Source: JADGQN01 sp035315185 (GTDB lineage: Bacteria; Desulfobacterota; Syntrophorhabdia; Syntrophorhabdales; WCHB1-27). Taken from it: a stretch of 64,000 nt of DNA. This document shows positions 18,614 through 27,560 of the stretch, in pieces. The stretch is taken from contig DATFYE010000008.1 in NCBI GenBank assembly GCA_035315185.1, positions 1-64,000 on the forward strand, written 5' to 3'. Position numbers and translations under genes: made by a program. The notes beneath the pieces were generated by a model, which did not search any database, was not told the origin of the DNA, and was given only the letters and a program-made list of their open reading frames with translations. Within the stretch, counting starts at the first letter, position 1, and each line of letters starts with the position of its first letter.

Positions 18614-19429
18614 TCAGCTATCTGGGCTCCTGGCGAGTTTCCTAAACTTGTGCACGTGATAAAGATGGGTGATGAAGTGGGGAAGCATTCCAACCGCTAT
18701 CGGCTTCAAGACATAGGGATAATAAAGCGTTGATACCTTGAGGGCTCTAAACCCCTTCCACCTGATCTGTGCCTCTATCCACCTGTAGCGAAATTTTCTG
18801 CGTGAGTAATCTGAACGATCCCAGTGAACGTTGTAAAGGGGCCTGGGTATGGTTGCAATCTTATAACCCTTGGACAGCATCCTGAACCAGAGATCGTAGT
18901 CCTCCACCCTGAGCGCTTTCTCATTGTATTTGCCGACATCAACGATATGGCTCTTTCGCATTACCACTGAAGCGTGAATCACCTTCGGCCCTCTCACCCA
19001 ATCCCGGGTTAGAGCAGATAGCGGCGGAGTCCACTGACCCCAGACCCGTCCGGCACTGTCCGTGAGATTTACGTAAGTGCCTACGACGCTGACATCGGGG
19101 TGATCGTCGAGAAAGGTTACCTGCTCCTTAAGGCGGGTACTCAGAGAAAAGTCGTCCGCGTCCTGTCTGGCAAGATACTTGCCCTCAGCCGCATCGATGC
19201 ACCGGTTCAGCGCGGCTGCGAGGCCGCTATTCTTTTCCTGCCTGATCAGCCTGATTCTGCTATCCTCACGGGTGGCCTCCTGAAGGATGCCCCAAGTCCC
19301 GTCCGACGAGGCGTCGTCACAGACTACGTATTCCCAATCCGTGAACGTCTGCTCCTGTATCGAACGTATTGCGCGTCGCACGGTTGCTGCCCCGTTCGAC
19401 ACACCCATGATTACGCTTACTCGCGCCAT
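18614..19429 (-). CDS. Glycosyltransferase family 2
   Basis: 271 residues of a GT-A enzyme. It shows N-terminal VSVIMGVSNGAATV, VVCDDASSDGTW at about 35-46 for nucleotide binding, a metal-binding DADD motif near 91, and ED in the acceptor region (RVEDYDLWFRML). No transmembrane segment is evident apart from a weak C-terminal hydrophobic patch. Probably transfers a hexose or amino sugar in this operon; donor and acceptor cannot be read from sequence. Confidence 0.88.
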   Translation of the reverse strand: MARVSVIMGVSNGAATVRRAIRSIQEQTFTDWEYVVCDDASSDGTWGILQEATREDSRIRLIRQEKNSGLAAALNRCIDAAEGKYLARQDADDFSLSTRLKEQVTFLDDHPDVSVVGTYVNLTDSAGRVWGQWTPPLSALTRDWVRGPKVIHASVVMRKSHIVDVGKYNEKALRVEDYDLWFRMLSKGYKIATIPRPLYNVHWDRSDYSRRKFRYRWIEAQIRWKGFRALKVSTLYYPYVLKPIAVGMLPHFITHLYHVHKFRKLARSPDS

Positions 19430-19504
19430 GTGGACTCATCAAGAGTGAGGTAGGGAGCCGAGACCAGCGTCACGTGCCCATTGCAGGTCCCGGTGGGCAT
19501 ATGT

Positions 19505-20449
19505 CTACGGCTCAATGGCGGGCCTGTTTGGGTTGTGAGGTCTTCTGCCACGAAAAGGGCAGGCGATTTGCGCCAGCGATAATAGGGACTTGACGCGGCA
19601 TTTGAGTTCACCTGATCTTATGCAGACCCTGAGCGCCTCTCGTGCTCCGGTAAGTTCGCCTGCTCTCAGCCTGTTTCTCCCGATGTAATAATTTTTCGCA
19701 GCCTCAGCTCGGCACCGGTGCTTTTCTCCCAGGAAATGGAGATAATGATTGTAGAGTGTTTGAACCGCCTCAACATGTTTCTCGACTGACGACGATATAT
19801 TGCCGCCGCCGTCCCAGTATCCCCCCAGACTTTTCCCGATGTAGCAAAAGCGGCTGGCCGTCCTCGCTATCTTCAGCCATAGGTCGAAGTCCTCGACGGA
19901 AATCAAGGATCTATCTTCTGAAAAGCCTCCGACATCGAGTATTGTTTTCTTCCTGACGACGGCACTTGAATTCGGTAAAGCATTACCCTTTGTCATAAGG
20001 TCTATGAACGCTGGGCCTTTCAGGGCCCTTCCTCTGACCTTCTTTAGCAGCCTCTTCCCCCCCGTTAGATACACGTCTAGATCATGGCAGAGCACGTCGG
20101 AGCGATCCACATGCCCGAGGCATACTTCCAGCTTCCTCGGATACCACCAGTCGTCAGAATCCAGGAATGCGATGTATTCGGCTCGGGCGCGCTCCACGCC
20201 TATGTTGCGGGGTCTAGCCGGACCTCCGAAATTGCTCGCAGATTCAATGAGCTTGATTCTTTCGTCACGCAAGGCAAAGCTTTTAATGACCTCCCGGCTG
20301 CTATCCGTTGAACAATCATCAACAACAACCATCTCCCAATTGTCGAATGTCTGATCGACGACCGATTGGATAGCTCTGCCGATGTATTGAGCCCTGTTGT
20401 AAATCGGCGTGACAATCGATACTTCGGGTGCTTCGGGGCTATGCTTCAT
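19505..20449 (-). CDS. Glycosyltransferase family 2
   Basis: GT-A enzyme of about 314 residues starting VSIVTPIYNRAQYIG, with VVDDCSTDSS and the DSDDWW metal site. VEDFDLWLKIA lies in the acceptor domain. The C-terminal 80 residues are helical and basic with a short repeat-like region. The ATG at 20449 overlaps the upstream stop as ATGA, which decides the start over the longer reading from 20473. Confidence 0.88.
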   Translation of the reverse strand: MKHSPEAPEVSIVTPIYNRAQYIGRAIQSVVDQTFDNWEMVVVDDCSTDSSREVIKSFALRDERIKLIESASNFGGPARPRNIGVERARAEYIAFLDSDDWWYPRKLEVCLGHVDRSDVLCHDLDVYLTGGKRLLKKVRGRALKGPAFIDLMTKGNALPNSSAVVRKKTILDVGGFSEDRSLISVEDFDLWLKIARTASRFCYIGKSLGGYWDGGGNISSSVEKHVEAVQTLYNHYLHFLGEKHRCRAEAAKNYYIGRNRLRAGELTGAREALRVCIRSGELKCRVKSLLSLAQIACPFRGRRPHNPNRPAIEP

Positions 20450-21729
20450 CGCTGTTGCGCTCGTGCCGTGCATCGGGCAGCCGGAATCTCCTTGAGCATA
20501 AGGGTCTGGTAAAGTTCGAGGTACTTGCCCATCGCAGGTTCGTAATCGTATTCAGCCAGGTATTTTTGGCAGGCGGCTTGCCCCATTTCCCTCAGGCGTT
20601 CCGGGTTGGCGCACAGTGCCTCTATCGCCGTGGAGAGTGCTCCGGCGTCGGATGGATCGACCAGAAGACCTGTTTTGCCGTGATCGATCAGTTCAGGGAT
20701 ACCTGCAACTCGCGTTCCGATTGCAGGTTTACCCAGCATCATTGCCTCGAGTATTACGTACGGAAGATCCTCGTTGTCTACGGAGGGCAGGACGAAAAGA
20801 TCAAAGTCCTTCATGTATTCCAGGATGTCATCCTTGAAGCCGGCAAGCGAGACAAGGCTATCCAGCCCGCGGTCAGTGATCTGCCGTTCGAGGCGCTCTC
20901 TCTCCTCGCCCTCCCCGAAAATAAACACCTTGAAATTAGTCAGCCTATCTTTCAGGGTATTGATTGAATCGATCAACAAGTGGTAGCCTTTCCGTTTTGC
21001 GAGTTGCCCCGCTGACCCGATGATGAGGGTCGACTCCTTGACGCCAAACTCCAGCCTCAGGCGGCCCTGCAGATGGTCTGATCTGTCGGCGCGCCCGGCC
21101 GTGTTGGAGATTACGATCAGCTTTTGTTGATCAAACTTTCGTTTTTCCGCTAACCTCACGCGCGCAGCGTGGGAAGCTGTCACAAAGTAATCAACTTTTC
21201 TGCCAACAAAACCATCAAGCAGGCGGTCGACGATGAGCCCCTGATCTCGCGCGAGGTTATTCACCGCGAAGACGATTCTTTCCACTCCTGAAAGCCTTGC
21301 GCTGAGGACTGCCAGCCGACAGCTCAGGGAACCGGGATATCCTCCGTTATTGATGTGAAGAATATCGGGGCGCATCCTCAAAAAAAACAGATAGAGCCGC
21401 AATGTATTCCACGCCGCGTGGATTCCGCAGATCCTCAGAATTTTTAAAGGGAAAAGGAACAGAAGAGCCGATATCCTCAGAGCCTCATTCCCGATGCGTA
21501 GCCTGATCCTGTAAAACAGGTGATCATTCGTGATGAGCCGCAGGGGGTACGTCTTGACCGCGGAGTGAATATGTTTTTCCACGCCCTTCTGATAGTCGCT
21601 GTTATAGCCATACGCGTAATGAACGTCGTACGTTTCGGGCAACGCCCCGTCAGACATTAAATTGACGAGCACGTTTTCACATCCCGCGAACGTAAAGCAC
21701 TCGGAAAAATAAAGGAGTCTTTTTTTCAC
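20446..21729 (-). CDS. Glycosyltransferase family 4
   Basis: 427-residue GT-B enzyme. The C-terminal donor domain shows GSAGQLAKRKGYHLLI, then FVLPSVDNEDLPYVILEAMMLGKP-type E-x7-E spacing and GIPELIDHGKTGLLV. The N-terminal domain holds a hydrophobic stretch (about 85-115) that may make peripheral membrane contact. GTG start. The 3' end overlaps the next glycosyltransferase start, so the two are coupled. Confidence 0.88.
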   Translation of the reverse strand: MKKRLLYFSECFTFAGCENVLVNLMSDGALPETYDVHYAYGYNSDYQKGVEKHIHSAVKTYPLRLITNDHLFYRIRLRIGNEALRISALLFLFPLKILRICGIHAAWNTLRLYLFFLRMRPDILHINNGGYPGSLSCRLAVLSARLSGVERIVFAVNNLARDQGLIVDRLLDGFVGRKVDYFVTASHAARVRLAEKRKFDQQKLIVISNTAGRADRSDHLQGRLRLEFGVKESTLIIGSAGQLAKRKGYHLLIDSINTLKDRLTNFKVFIFGEGEERERLERQITDRGLDSLVSLAGFKDDILEYMKDFDLFVLPSVDNEDLPYVILEAMMLGKPAIGTRVAGIPELIDHGKTGLLVDPSDAGALSTAIEALCANPERLREMGQAACQKYLAEYDYEPAMGKYLELYQTLMLKEIPAARCTARAQQR

Positions 21730-21758
21730 GCAGTTCCGTTACTAGTCCTGGGGGTCTT

Positions 21759-22301
21759 TTATTTGACCGTCCTCAAGTAGAAGGTCAGCTCGTCAAGAGG
21801 AAAAAGATGGCTCAGGTATGCTTCGTACCGGTTGGGCCACCTGTTCGCACATGCTTTCAGGAAAACTCTAAGGAGCTTCAAAAGGCCGCGTTCGATAATC
21901 TTTTCGTTGAACGCTATCTTTTCAGTCCTGAATATTGCCTTTGAGAGAGGGTAACGTTCATAAAATGGGTGGTCAGGATCAAAGTACCCGAAGGAATCGA
22001 TAGTGAAGAAATGCCTGTGGGTCGGGTCGACAAAGGCCCAGCGCGCTCGAAAATAGGGTACAGTGATCTTGATGATAGCACCCGGTTTCGCAATCCTGTA
22101 GATCTCTTCCATCACTCGCGGCAAATTTTCCAGATGTTCCACCGTGTTGTCAGCAAGGATCTCGTCGAATGTGGAATCATCGAAGGGATAAGGAAACAGG
22201 TTGAGGTCATGTATGACATCCGCCCCCGAGGCCGGATTGATGTCGACGCCCACTGCCCCGGTCTGTTTCCGGCGGCCGCATCCAAGGTCTAAACTTTTCA
22301 T
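21759..22301 (-). CDS. Class I SAM-dependent methyltransferase
   Basis: 180 residues. LDLGCGRRKQTGAVGVDI at the very N-terminus is motif I for S-adenosylmethionine; TFDEILADNTVEHL matches the motif IV/V region of small-molecule methyltransferases. Its place between glycosyltransferase and flippase suggests methylation of a sugar or a chain end. Substrate unknown. Confidence 0.85.
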   Translation of the reverse strand: MKSLDLGCGRRKQTGAVGVDINPASGADVIHDLNLFPYPFDDSTFDEILADNTVEHLENLPRVMEEIYRIAKPGAIIKITVPYFRARWAFVDPTHRHFFTIDSFGYFDPDHPFYERYPLSKAIFRTEKIAFNEKIIERGLLKLLRVFLKACANRWPNRYEAYLSHLFPLDELTFYLRTVK

Positions 22302-22353
22302 GGAATGATCACTCTGAAGACGATCAAGTCAAAAAGACAATAGCCGGGATTTT

Positions 22354-23922
22354 TCAGCCTTGCGAGGGCTGAAGGCTCCGCATCAACAAAGGCTTTCCCA
22401 CTTCCCTGATAAATGCCCGAATTTCAGGGGAAAAGACAACATTAACTGCCATGCCTACGAACGCAATAAGGCTGACATGGAGTGCAACGAGCAAGAGGTT
22501 AACCTTCCCCTGGACATGAGGCATGTAGGGAAGGGAGACAGCTGAGAGAAGGATGACCGTGATCACAGCGGGGAGCACAGGTAGAACCAATTTGTTCAGG
22601 AGGGTGGTGGTTTTCAATTGCAAGAGCTTCGTGGAAGCTACCCAGTAGACAACAACAGTGACAGAAAAGGAAATAAGTTTCATGTAAGCAAAGCTATCGA
22701 TGCCCAGATGGCGCAACGTCACCAATACGCCGCTCCAGTAAACGGACGCAAGCGCTAAAGATACGAAATTCATGAGCCGCGTCTGTTCTCTCGCGAGGAT
22801 GACCATCCCCGCCGGAGAAGCGACAAAACTGAAAAGAAAGACTGCGGTGAGGAGACGGCCGACTTTCACCGATGCTTCGTAGCCGGGACCCACCCAGCAA
22901 AGGATCAGCGGACCCATGAAGAGAATGACTGAAATTGTGGGAAAAAGCACTATCGGCTGCGTTAAGGTAACCACTTTCCTGTAGAAGGCCTGGAGTCCTT
23001 TCTCGTCACGCAATCCTCTGAAGTGATTGAACCGTGTTCCAAAGGGGGCGAAGATTATCCCATTAAGGGTCCGGATCAGCGCGAATACGGAAAGGGCTAT
23101 GGCGTAGAGGCCTGCCTCTCTGGGGCCAAGGAACCGTGCAATCGCGTATAGATCAAGTTCGTGAAAAAGTACCCATGTTGCGGTGCCAAGCAAAGAACTG
23201 AAGGCAAGAGCCCGAGCAGCGGCATACACTTCTCTGGAGAATCTTACGGAACGGATTAAGAGTCCGAAATCATACTGATACCTTTTCCACGCGACGACCA
23301 GGGATAAGACGCCTGCGAGGAATGAAACCGACTGGATGAAGAGAAAATAACCTACAATGTTTGCAGAACCTCTTGACAAGAACAGATAGATTGAGCCGAT
23401 CTTTATCAGGTTTGCAACAAGCATTAGTCTCTGATAGATAAAATCCTCCAGCCTGATGCCATAGATGATATATCCAACTCTCTGGATCAGCACGGCGGGA
23501 GAGAAGATCAAAAGAATGGTGAATAACCGCGAGGCGAAAGTTCGGTACCCCGGGGCGCTGAGATTGGCTATCAGAGCCTCTGGAAAAAAGACAAAAAAGA
23601 GCATTAATCCGGCAAAGAGAAGGACAAAAACGGTGAGTATAAATAGAACAAATCCGGTTATGCGGATCTCTCCCACACGGTCGCCGCGGGCAAAACTTTC
23701 TGCGGCATACTTGCAACCGGCACTGAGAAAGCCGAGGTCTGCGTAATTGAAAAGCAGAACACTCGATGCGCAAATCGAGTAGATCCCATAGAGTGTGGCA
23801 TCTTTCGATAAAAACGGAATAACAATGAAGAGCGAAAAAATATTTGTAGCTATGGCAAGAAACTGCCAGACATAGATTTTCAAGTAATTCTTGTTATAGG
23901 AGATACCCGTGATCCTACCCAT
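22354..23922 (-). CDS. Oligosaccharide flippase (Wzx/MATE-like)
   Basis: Integral membrane protein of 522 residues with about 12-14 hydrophobic helices throughout, of the polysaccharide flippase (MOP) superfamily. Expected to move undecaprenyl-diphosphate-linked oligosaccharide to the periplasmic face. The ATG at 23922 follows a GAGGGAT site and lies just after the previous stop; the upstream in-frame ATG at 23994 would give an atypical charged extension overlapping the previous gene. Confidence 0.88.
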   Translation of the reverse strand: MGRITGISYNKNYLKIYVWQFLAIATNIFSLFIVIPFLSKDATLYGIYSICASSVLLFNYADLGFLSAGCKYAAESFARGDRVGEIRITGFVLFILTVFVLLFAGLMLFFVFFPEALIANLSAPGYRTFASRLFTILLIFSPAVLIQRVGYIIYGIRLEDFIYQRLMLVANLIKIGSIYLFLSRGSANIVGYFLFIQSVSFLAGVLSLVVAWKRYQYDFGLLIRSVRFSREVYAAARALAFSSLLGTATWVLFHELDLYAIARFLGPREAGLYAIALSVFALIRTLNGIIFAPFGTRFNHFRGLRDEKGLQAFYRKVVTLTQPIVLFPTISVILFMGPLILCWVGPGYEASVKVGRLLTAVFLFSFVASPAGMVILAREQTRLMNFVSLALASVYWSGVLVTLRHLGIDSFAYMKLISFSVTVVVYWVASTKLLQLKTTTLLNKLVLPVLPAVITVILLSAVSLPYMPHVQGKVNLLLVALHVSLIAFVGMAVNVVFSPEIRAFIREVGKPLLMRSLQPSQG

Positions 23923-23936
23923 GGCGTTGCTATCCC

Positions 23937-25211
23937 TCACACAAGCTGCTTCATGAAATCGATCGAGAAGGGCGTTTGTATGTAATCGTTCCACACGCTG
24001 GAATCGATCCGGATCTTATTTCTTAACAGGTACTCCAGTTCCTTCTCGTCCCGGGCAAGTGGTATCCTGGCGTCTGACCCGTCAAAGGGAGGCACAGGCC
24101 TAAAGTTCGCGAGATCCCTTCCTTCATTCTGAGGTTCAAAAAGGAGATAGTTCTTGCCGTAATACATAGCCTCGAACAAAACGGAAGACGTAGGGCCTAT
24201 GACGAGCGTGGCGCGCCTCAGCGACTCATCGAGCGGCAACCGGTCGAGTACGAAGAAGGAGCTGTCTACAAACTTATGATACCAATTGCCATTGCCGGCT
24301 GGATGAACTCTGAGCCGAACCGACCGAACACCGAGGCTGCTGAGCACCTGTTGAAGTATCATGAGATAGGTAACCGAGTTGCCTCGATCAGCGAGGATGA
24401 CCCGGTCAGACATCGAAGGCGCGCCCTCCTGGCAAATCTTGTCAAGGACAAGAACATCGTCGATATCGAATTGCAGGTCTGTCCGCTGGAACTCCTTGTA
24501 CAACGGGTGGCCCGATACCAGAATTTTCTCGGGTTTCACGCCGGCCTCAATATAGAGTTTCTTGATGCGAGAACCCCAAACGATGAGGTAGTCGGTCGTG
24601 TTATCGTCGACGGCGTTGTATCTTCCCGGCACACCGTGCAAAAAGAGGAATGTCGGGAGACGAGCCTCCTTGAACAGGTCAATAGAGATGCGGTGAAAAA
24701 AGCTCAAGTCGTTAGGCACGCAAAGGGCGCGCATCCCTTTCCTGGAAATCGAGCCTGCCAGGAGCTCTTTGAATCGACGGACTTCTTCAGTAAAAGGCTT
24801 TCCGATGAGCGTTCTGTAATCTCTCTCGATAAACTGTTGTTCGATGTGAAAAGCCGCTTGAGCGAGGCCCGAGTCCGGGTAGATAGTGCCCGGACTCCTA
24901 AGGTTCCAAGGAGGCGAGTAAACACTGAATCCCAGCCGTTCCAACTCCGACCCGTAAGTAAAATAAGCATTGGACAGGATGGACCCACCGGTCGACCGCT
25001 TGTTTCTTCTCAGCATGCCTGCGGCGTGGACAAGGAAGCGCTTGAGAGCCATGCGCAATCGGCGGGTGAGCCATGGTGCGCCCTCAACCGGATTCTTGAA
25101 GTGCTCTCCGTAATAGTAGATCTTTTTATCCAGCTCATACTTGAGATAGTAAAGTATGTCCGCATCAACAGCGGGCAGCTCTTTCAGGTAATCAAAGAGA
25201 TAAAAATTCAC
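23937..25211 (-). CDS. Putative GT-B polysaccharide transferase, poorly characterised
   Basis: 424 residues, no clear family by eye. The C-terminal half resembles the GT-B fold of capsule/CDP-glycerol or polysialic-acid-type transferases: TFLFLHGVPGRYN, the PEKILVSGHPLYKEF segment, LRVHPAGNG with a conserved HP pair, and VIGPTSSVLFEAMYYGK-like donor site. HGVPG plus GxPxYxEF is common in proteins annotated as capsular polysaccharide synthesis or UDP-GlcNAc 2-epimerase-like. GTG start. Position next to a NeuB-type pathway makes a sialyl-type transferase attractive, but this is inference. Confidence 0.6.
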   Translation of the reverse strand: MNFYLFDYLKELPAVDADILYYLKYELDKKIYYYGEHFKNPVEGAPWLTRRLRMALKRFLVHAAGMLRRNKRSTGGSILSNAYFTYGSELERLGFSVYSPPWNLRSPGTIYPDSGLAQAAFHIEQQFIERDYRTLIGKPFTEEVRRFKELLAGSISRKGMRALCVPNDLSFFHRISIDLFKEARLPTFLFLHGVPGRYNAVDDNTTDYLIVWGSRIKKLYIEAGVKPEKILVSGHPLYKEFQRTDLQFDIDDVLVLDKICQEGAPSMSDRVILADRGNSVTYLMILQQVLSSLGVRSVRLRVHPAGNGNWYHKFVDSSFFVLDRLPLDESLRRATLVIGPTSSVLFEAMYYGKNYLLFEPQNEGRDLANFRPVPPFDGSDARIPLARDEKELEYLLRNKIRIDSSVWNDYIQTPFSIDFMKQLV

Positions 25212-25282
25212 GGATTCATCGGGGCCTGAGGTGAGAGTTTACACCTTCAGCTATAATTCTGTTCGCGGTGAGCAGGAGTTCG

Positions 25283-26350
25283 TCACAGCGAACGAAGGCT
25301 CCTCACCCAATTGGTGACTCGATCAAGGAGTTCCTTGATGGCAAGCGTGGTAAGTGGTTGGTTTACGCTAAGTAAGATACGCAGTTCTCTCTGCACGTAG
25401 GCTGCCGACGCCACCTTCATCCAGTCCTTTCCGCTCGTCAGGTCAGCGATTTCTCTGAACCGCGGGTCTACGGCCTCTGTGACGAGCGGGTCGTACTGGT
25501 AATGCGAGCCGTATTCGCCCTCGCCCAAAGGGTAATTTCTTTCGATTCTGTCAGTAACTCTGTCCAGTAAGTATCGCAGATCCCCCTCGCCCATGAGAGC
25601 CTCTTCTTCGATTGACCGAAAGCTGTTGATTCGATGACTCGTGTCATAATCAGTCCCGTGTCGCAGCAGTTCAGGCTTATCGAACCCCAGTTCTTCAAGC
25701 CTTTTTACCATGTCCCCAGGCGTATAAGCCCTTAAATAAGTGGTATACCAGTCGTCAATGAACTCGGCGATATACCTGGTTTCGTACCTGAAAAGCTTAA
25801 GCGCGGCAATACAATCATCGACGCTGATATGTCTCAGCGCGGAGCGAATATGACTTATAATCCTCCAGTAAACGCCACCCGCTCCATACACGTAAAGCCA
25901 CATTCGGCCCGGAATCTTGAGAACTCTTGCCAACTCTTCCAGGCACGCGTTCGGCCGCTCGGTGTGCATAATTACTCCATTGCACCATATGACATCGAAG
26001 GAACCGGCGGCAAAAGGTATCTGTTCCAGGGAACCTTGTCTCACCTCGATGTTTGTAAACCCGAACTCTTTGGCAAAATGGCGAGTGCTCACTACATTGT
26101 TCTGGCTGATGTCGTATGCCGTTACCTGCGCCGCACCGTTCATGAGCATGAAAAGAGAACCTCTGCCATTGCCGCAGCCGGCATCGAAGCAGAGTTTTCC
26201 TTTAAACGTGGTCTCCGGGTCGAGGCCATTGCGCGCAAACCTCATTTTGAAAGGTTCTATGAAATCGAGCATGTCCCTGGTTGAATACATAGCGAACGTG
26301 TCGCCATAGACTTTGTCGTATTGCCTTTGGTCAGTCTGTGTCTTACCCAT
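25283..26350 (-). CDS. Class I SAM-dependent methyltransferase
   Basis: 355 residues. Motif I FDAGCGNGRGSLFM at about 54-67, VTAYDISQNNV (motif II acidic residue), and FDVIWCNGVIMHTERP in the motif IV region. A long C-terminal part (about 170-355) with several Tyr-rich helices is not part of the core fold. It overlaps the upstream methyltransferase gene by eight bases. Probably modifies the same glycan. Confidence 0.85.
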   Translation of the reverse strand: MGKTQTDQRQYDKVYGDTFAMYSTRDMLDFIEPFKMRFARNGLDPETTFKGKLCFDAGCGNGRGSLFMLMNGAAQVTAYDISQNNVVSTRHFAKEFGFTNIEVRQGSLEQIPFAAGSFDVIWCNGVIMHTERPNACLEELARVLKIPGRMWLYVYGAGGVYWRIISHIRSALRHISVDDCIAALKLFRYETRYIAEFIDDWYTTYLRAYTPGDMVKRLEELGFDKPELLRHGTDYDTSHRINSFRSIEEEALMGEGDLRYLLDRVTDRIERNYPLGEGEYGSHYQYDPLVTEAVDPRFREIADLTSGKDWMKVASAAYVQRELRILLSVNQPLTTLAIKELLDRVTNWVRSLRSL

Positions 26351-27560
26351 GGTTGACCGGTCCCTTCGCAGTGGCGCTCAGAAAGGTCCACAACGAGTAT
26401 TTCCCGCTAGGCTCGCGCCCGCGGCCCAACTCGCTGACTCGGAAGCCCGCGCGAAGCGCCGCGAGGGAGAGGGATGACAGGCTAAATACGTGCAAGTGAT
26501 CGGCGAAGAATTCTTCCCGTTCTTTGCCCTCTTCTGCGGCCATCTCACCGTCCGGTACTTCTACGTAGATGAAGCCATCCGGCTTCAGGTTTCGCCGCCC
26601 CCCTCGAAGCATTGTTACCGGGTCTTCTACGTGTTCCAGTACCCTGTTGAACGTGATGACATCAAAAAGCCCTAAGTTCTCGGTGTTGTTAAAATCGGCG
26701 CAGACTGCGCTCACGCCGATGGCTTGCCGGATATGGTGAACCGCGCGTTCGTCAGGATCAAGCGCGGTGCATGCCCACCCTGCTTTTGTCATTGCGTACG
26801 GAAAGACTCCCAGCCCAGAACCGACATCAAGGACCGAATGAGATTGACCACCATCATCGAAGAAGCGGCGCGCGAAATCAAGTACCCTTCTTACACGTCC
26901 GGCATTATCCGATTTTTCGGGATGCAGGGCGATGACCCTTTCGAAGGCGGTCCTGATTCCGTCCAGGTTCTTGTAATTGGAATCTACGTACGTCCCCGAA
27001 TAGAGTGTCACCGGATCAAGCAACTGAGTTGAACGAAAATGGTGGCACAACCGGCATCGCACTATTTCTCTATAATAAGGCTTACCTCCGGCCTGCGAAA
27101 TGATCTCCCCTTTTGGTGGCATCGTATAGGTGAAGACTGTATCAGAGTCAGGACTTCCGCATATGGGGCAGAAGGAGAGAGCAGCCCCTTCGGCAACTTG
27201 TGCGAGGCGCTGCAGGCTCGCGGTCGTATCCATCCAACAGACGATCTGCAGTTGCTCCTCCGTGAGATACTCCCTGAAAGAGGCTTCTTTCCCCTTTTCC
27301 ACGAGCAGGACAAAGAAGTGATCGATTCTGTTTTTGACGAGGACGGCCCGGAGATTATACCGCTGGAGGCGTTGGTTGAGTGATGGGGTTGCATAAAATC
27401 CCCATTCCTTTCGGGTTACGTCGTACTCGCCTTCGGAATTGGTGACGAAGGTGACCAGCTCATCAGGCTCCAGGTGCAAGGCTCCGCAGTCTTTCAGGGT
27501 CACTTTTTTCCCAAAGCCGACAGGAAACTCGCGTGCAGGGATTTTCGGATCGAATTTCAT
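26343..27560 (-). CDS. Zinc-ribbon class I SAM-dependent methyltransferase
   Basis: About 405 residues. A zinc-ribbon pair CPIC...CRLCHH around 130-175 precedes a methyltransferase domain with SVLDVGSGLGVFPYAM (motif I) and FDVITFNRVLEHVEDP. The N-terminal 120 residues are unassigned. This zinc ribbon plus methyltransferase arrangement is shared with sugar C- or O-methyltransferases of glycan clusters. The ATG at 27560 overlaps the amidotransferase TGA (TGATG); a longer TTG start is possible. Confidence 0.83.
   Translation of the reverse strand: MKFDPKIPAREFPVGFGKKVTLKDCGALHLEPDELVTFVTNSEGEYDVTRKEWGFYATPSLNQRLQRYNLRAVLVKNRIDHFFVLLVEKGKEASFREYLTEEQLQIVCWMDTTASLQRLAQVAEGAALSFCPICGSPDSDTVFTYTMPPKGEIISQAGGKPYYREIVRCRLCHHFRSTQLLDPVTLYSGTYVDSNYKNLDGIRTAFERVIALHPEKSDNAGRVRRVLDFARRFFDDGGQSHSVLDVGSGLGVFPYAMTKAGWACTALDPDERAVHHIRQAIGVSAVCADFNNTENLGLFDVITFNRVLEHVEDPVTMLRGGRRNLKPDGFIYVEVPDGEMAAEEGKEREEFFADHLHVFSLSSLSLAALRAGFRVSELGRGREPSGKYSLWTFLSATAKGPVNHG

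Noticed and set aside
24276..25229. 317-codon plus-strand open frame
   Set aside because: It is antisense to the GT-B-like gene at 23937-25211, which fits the tight minus-strand operon and carries recognisable motifs; the plus-strand product has none.
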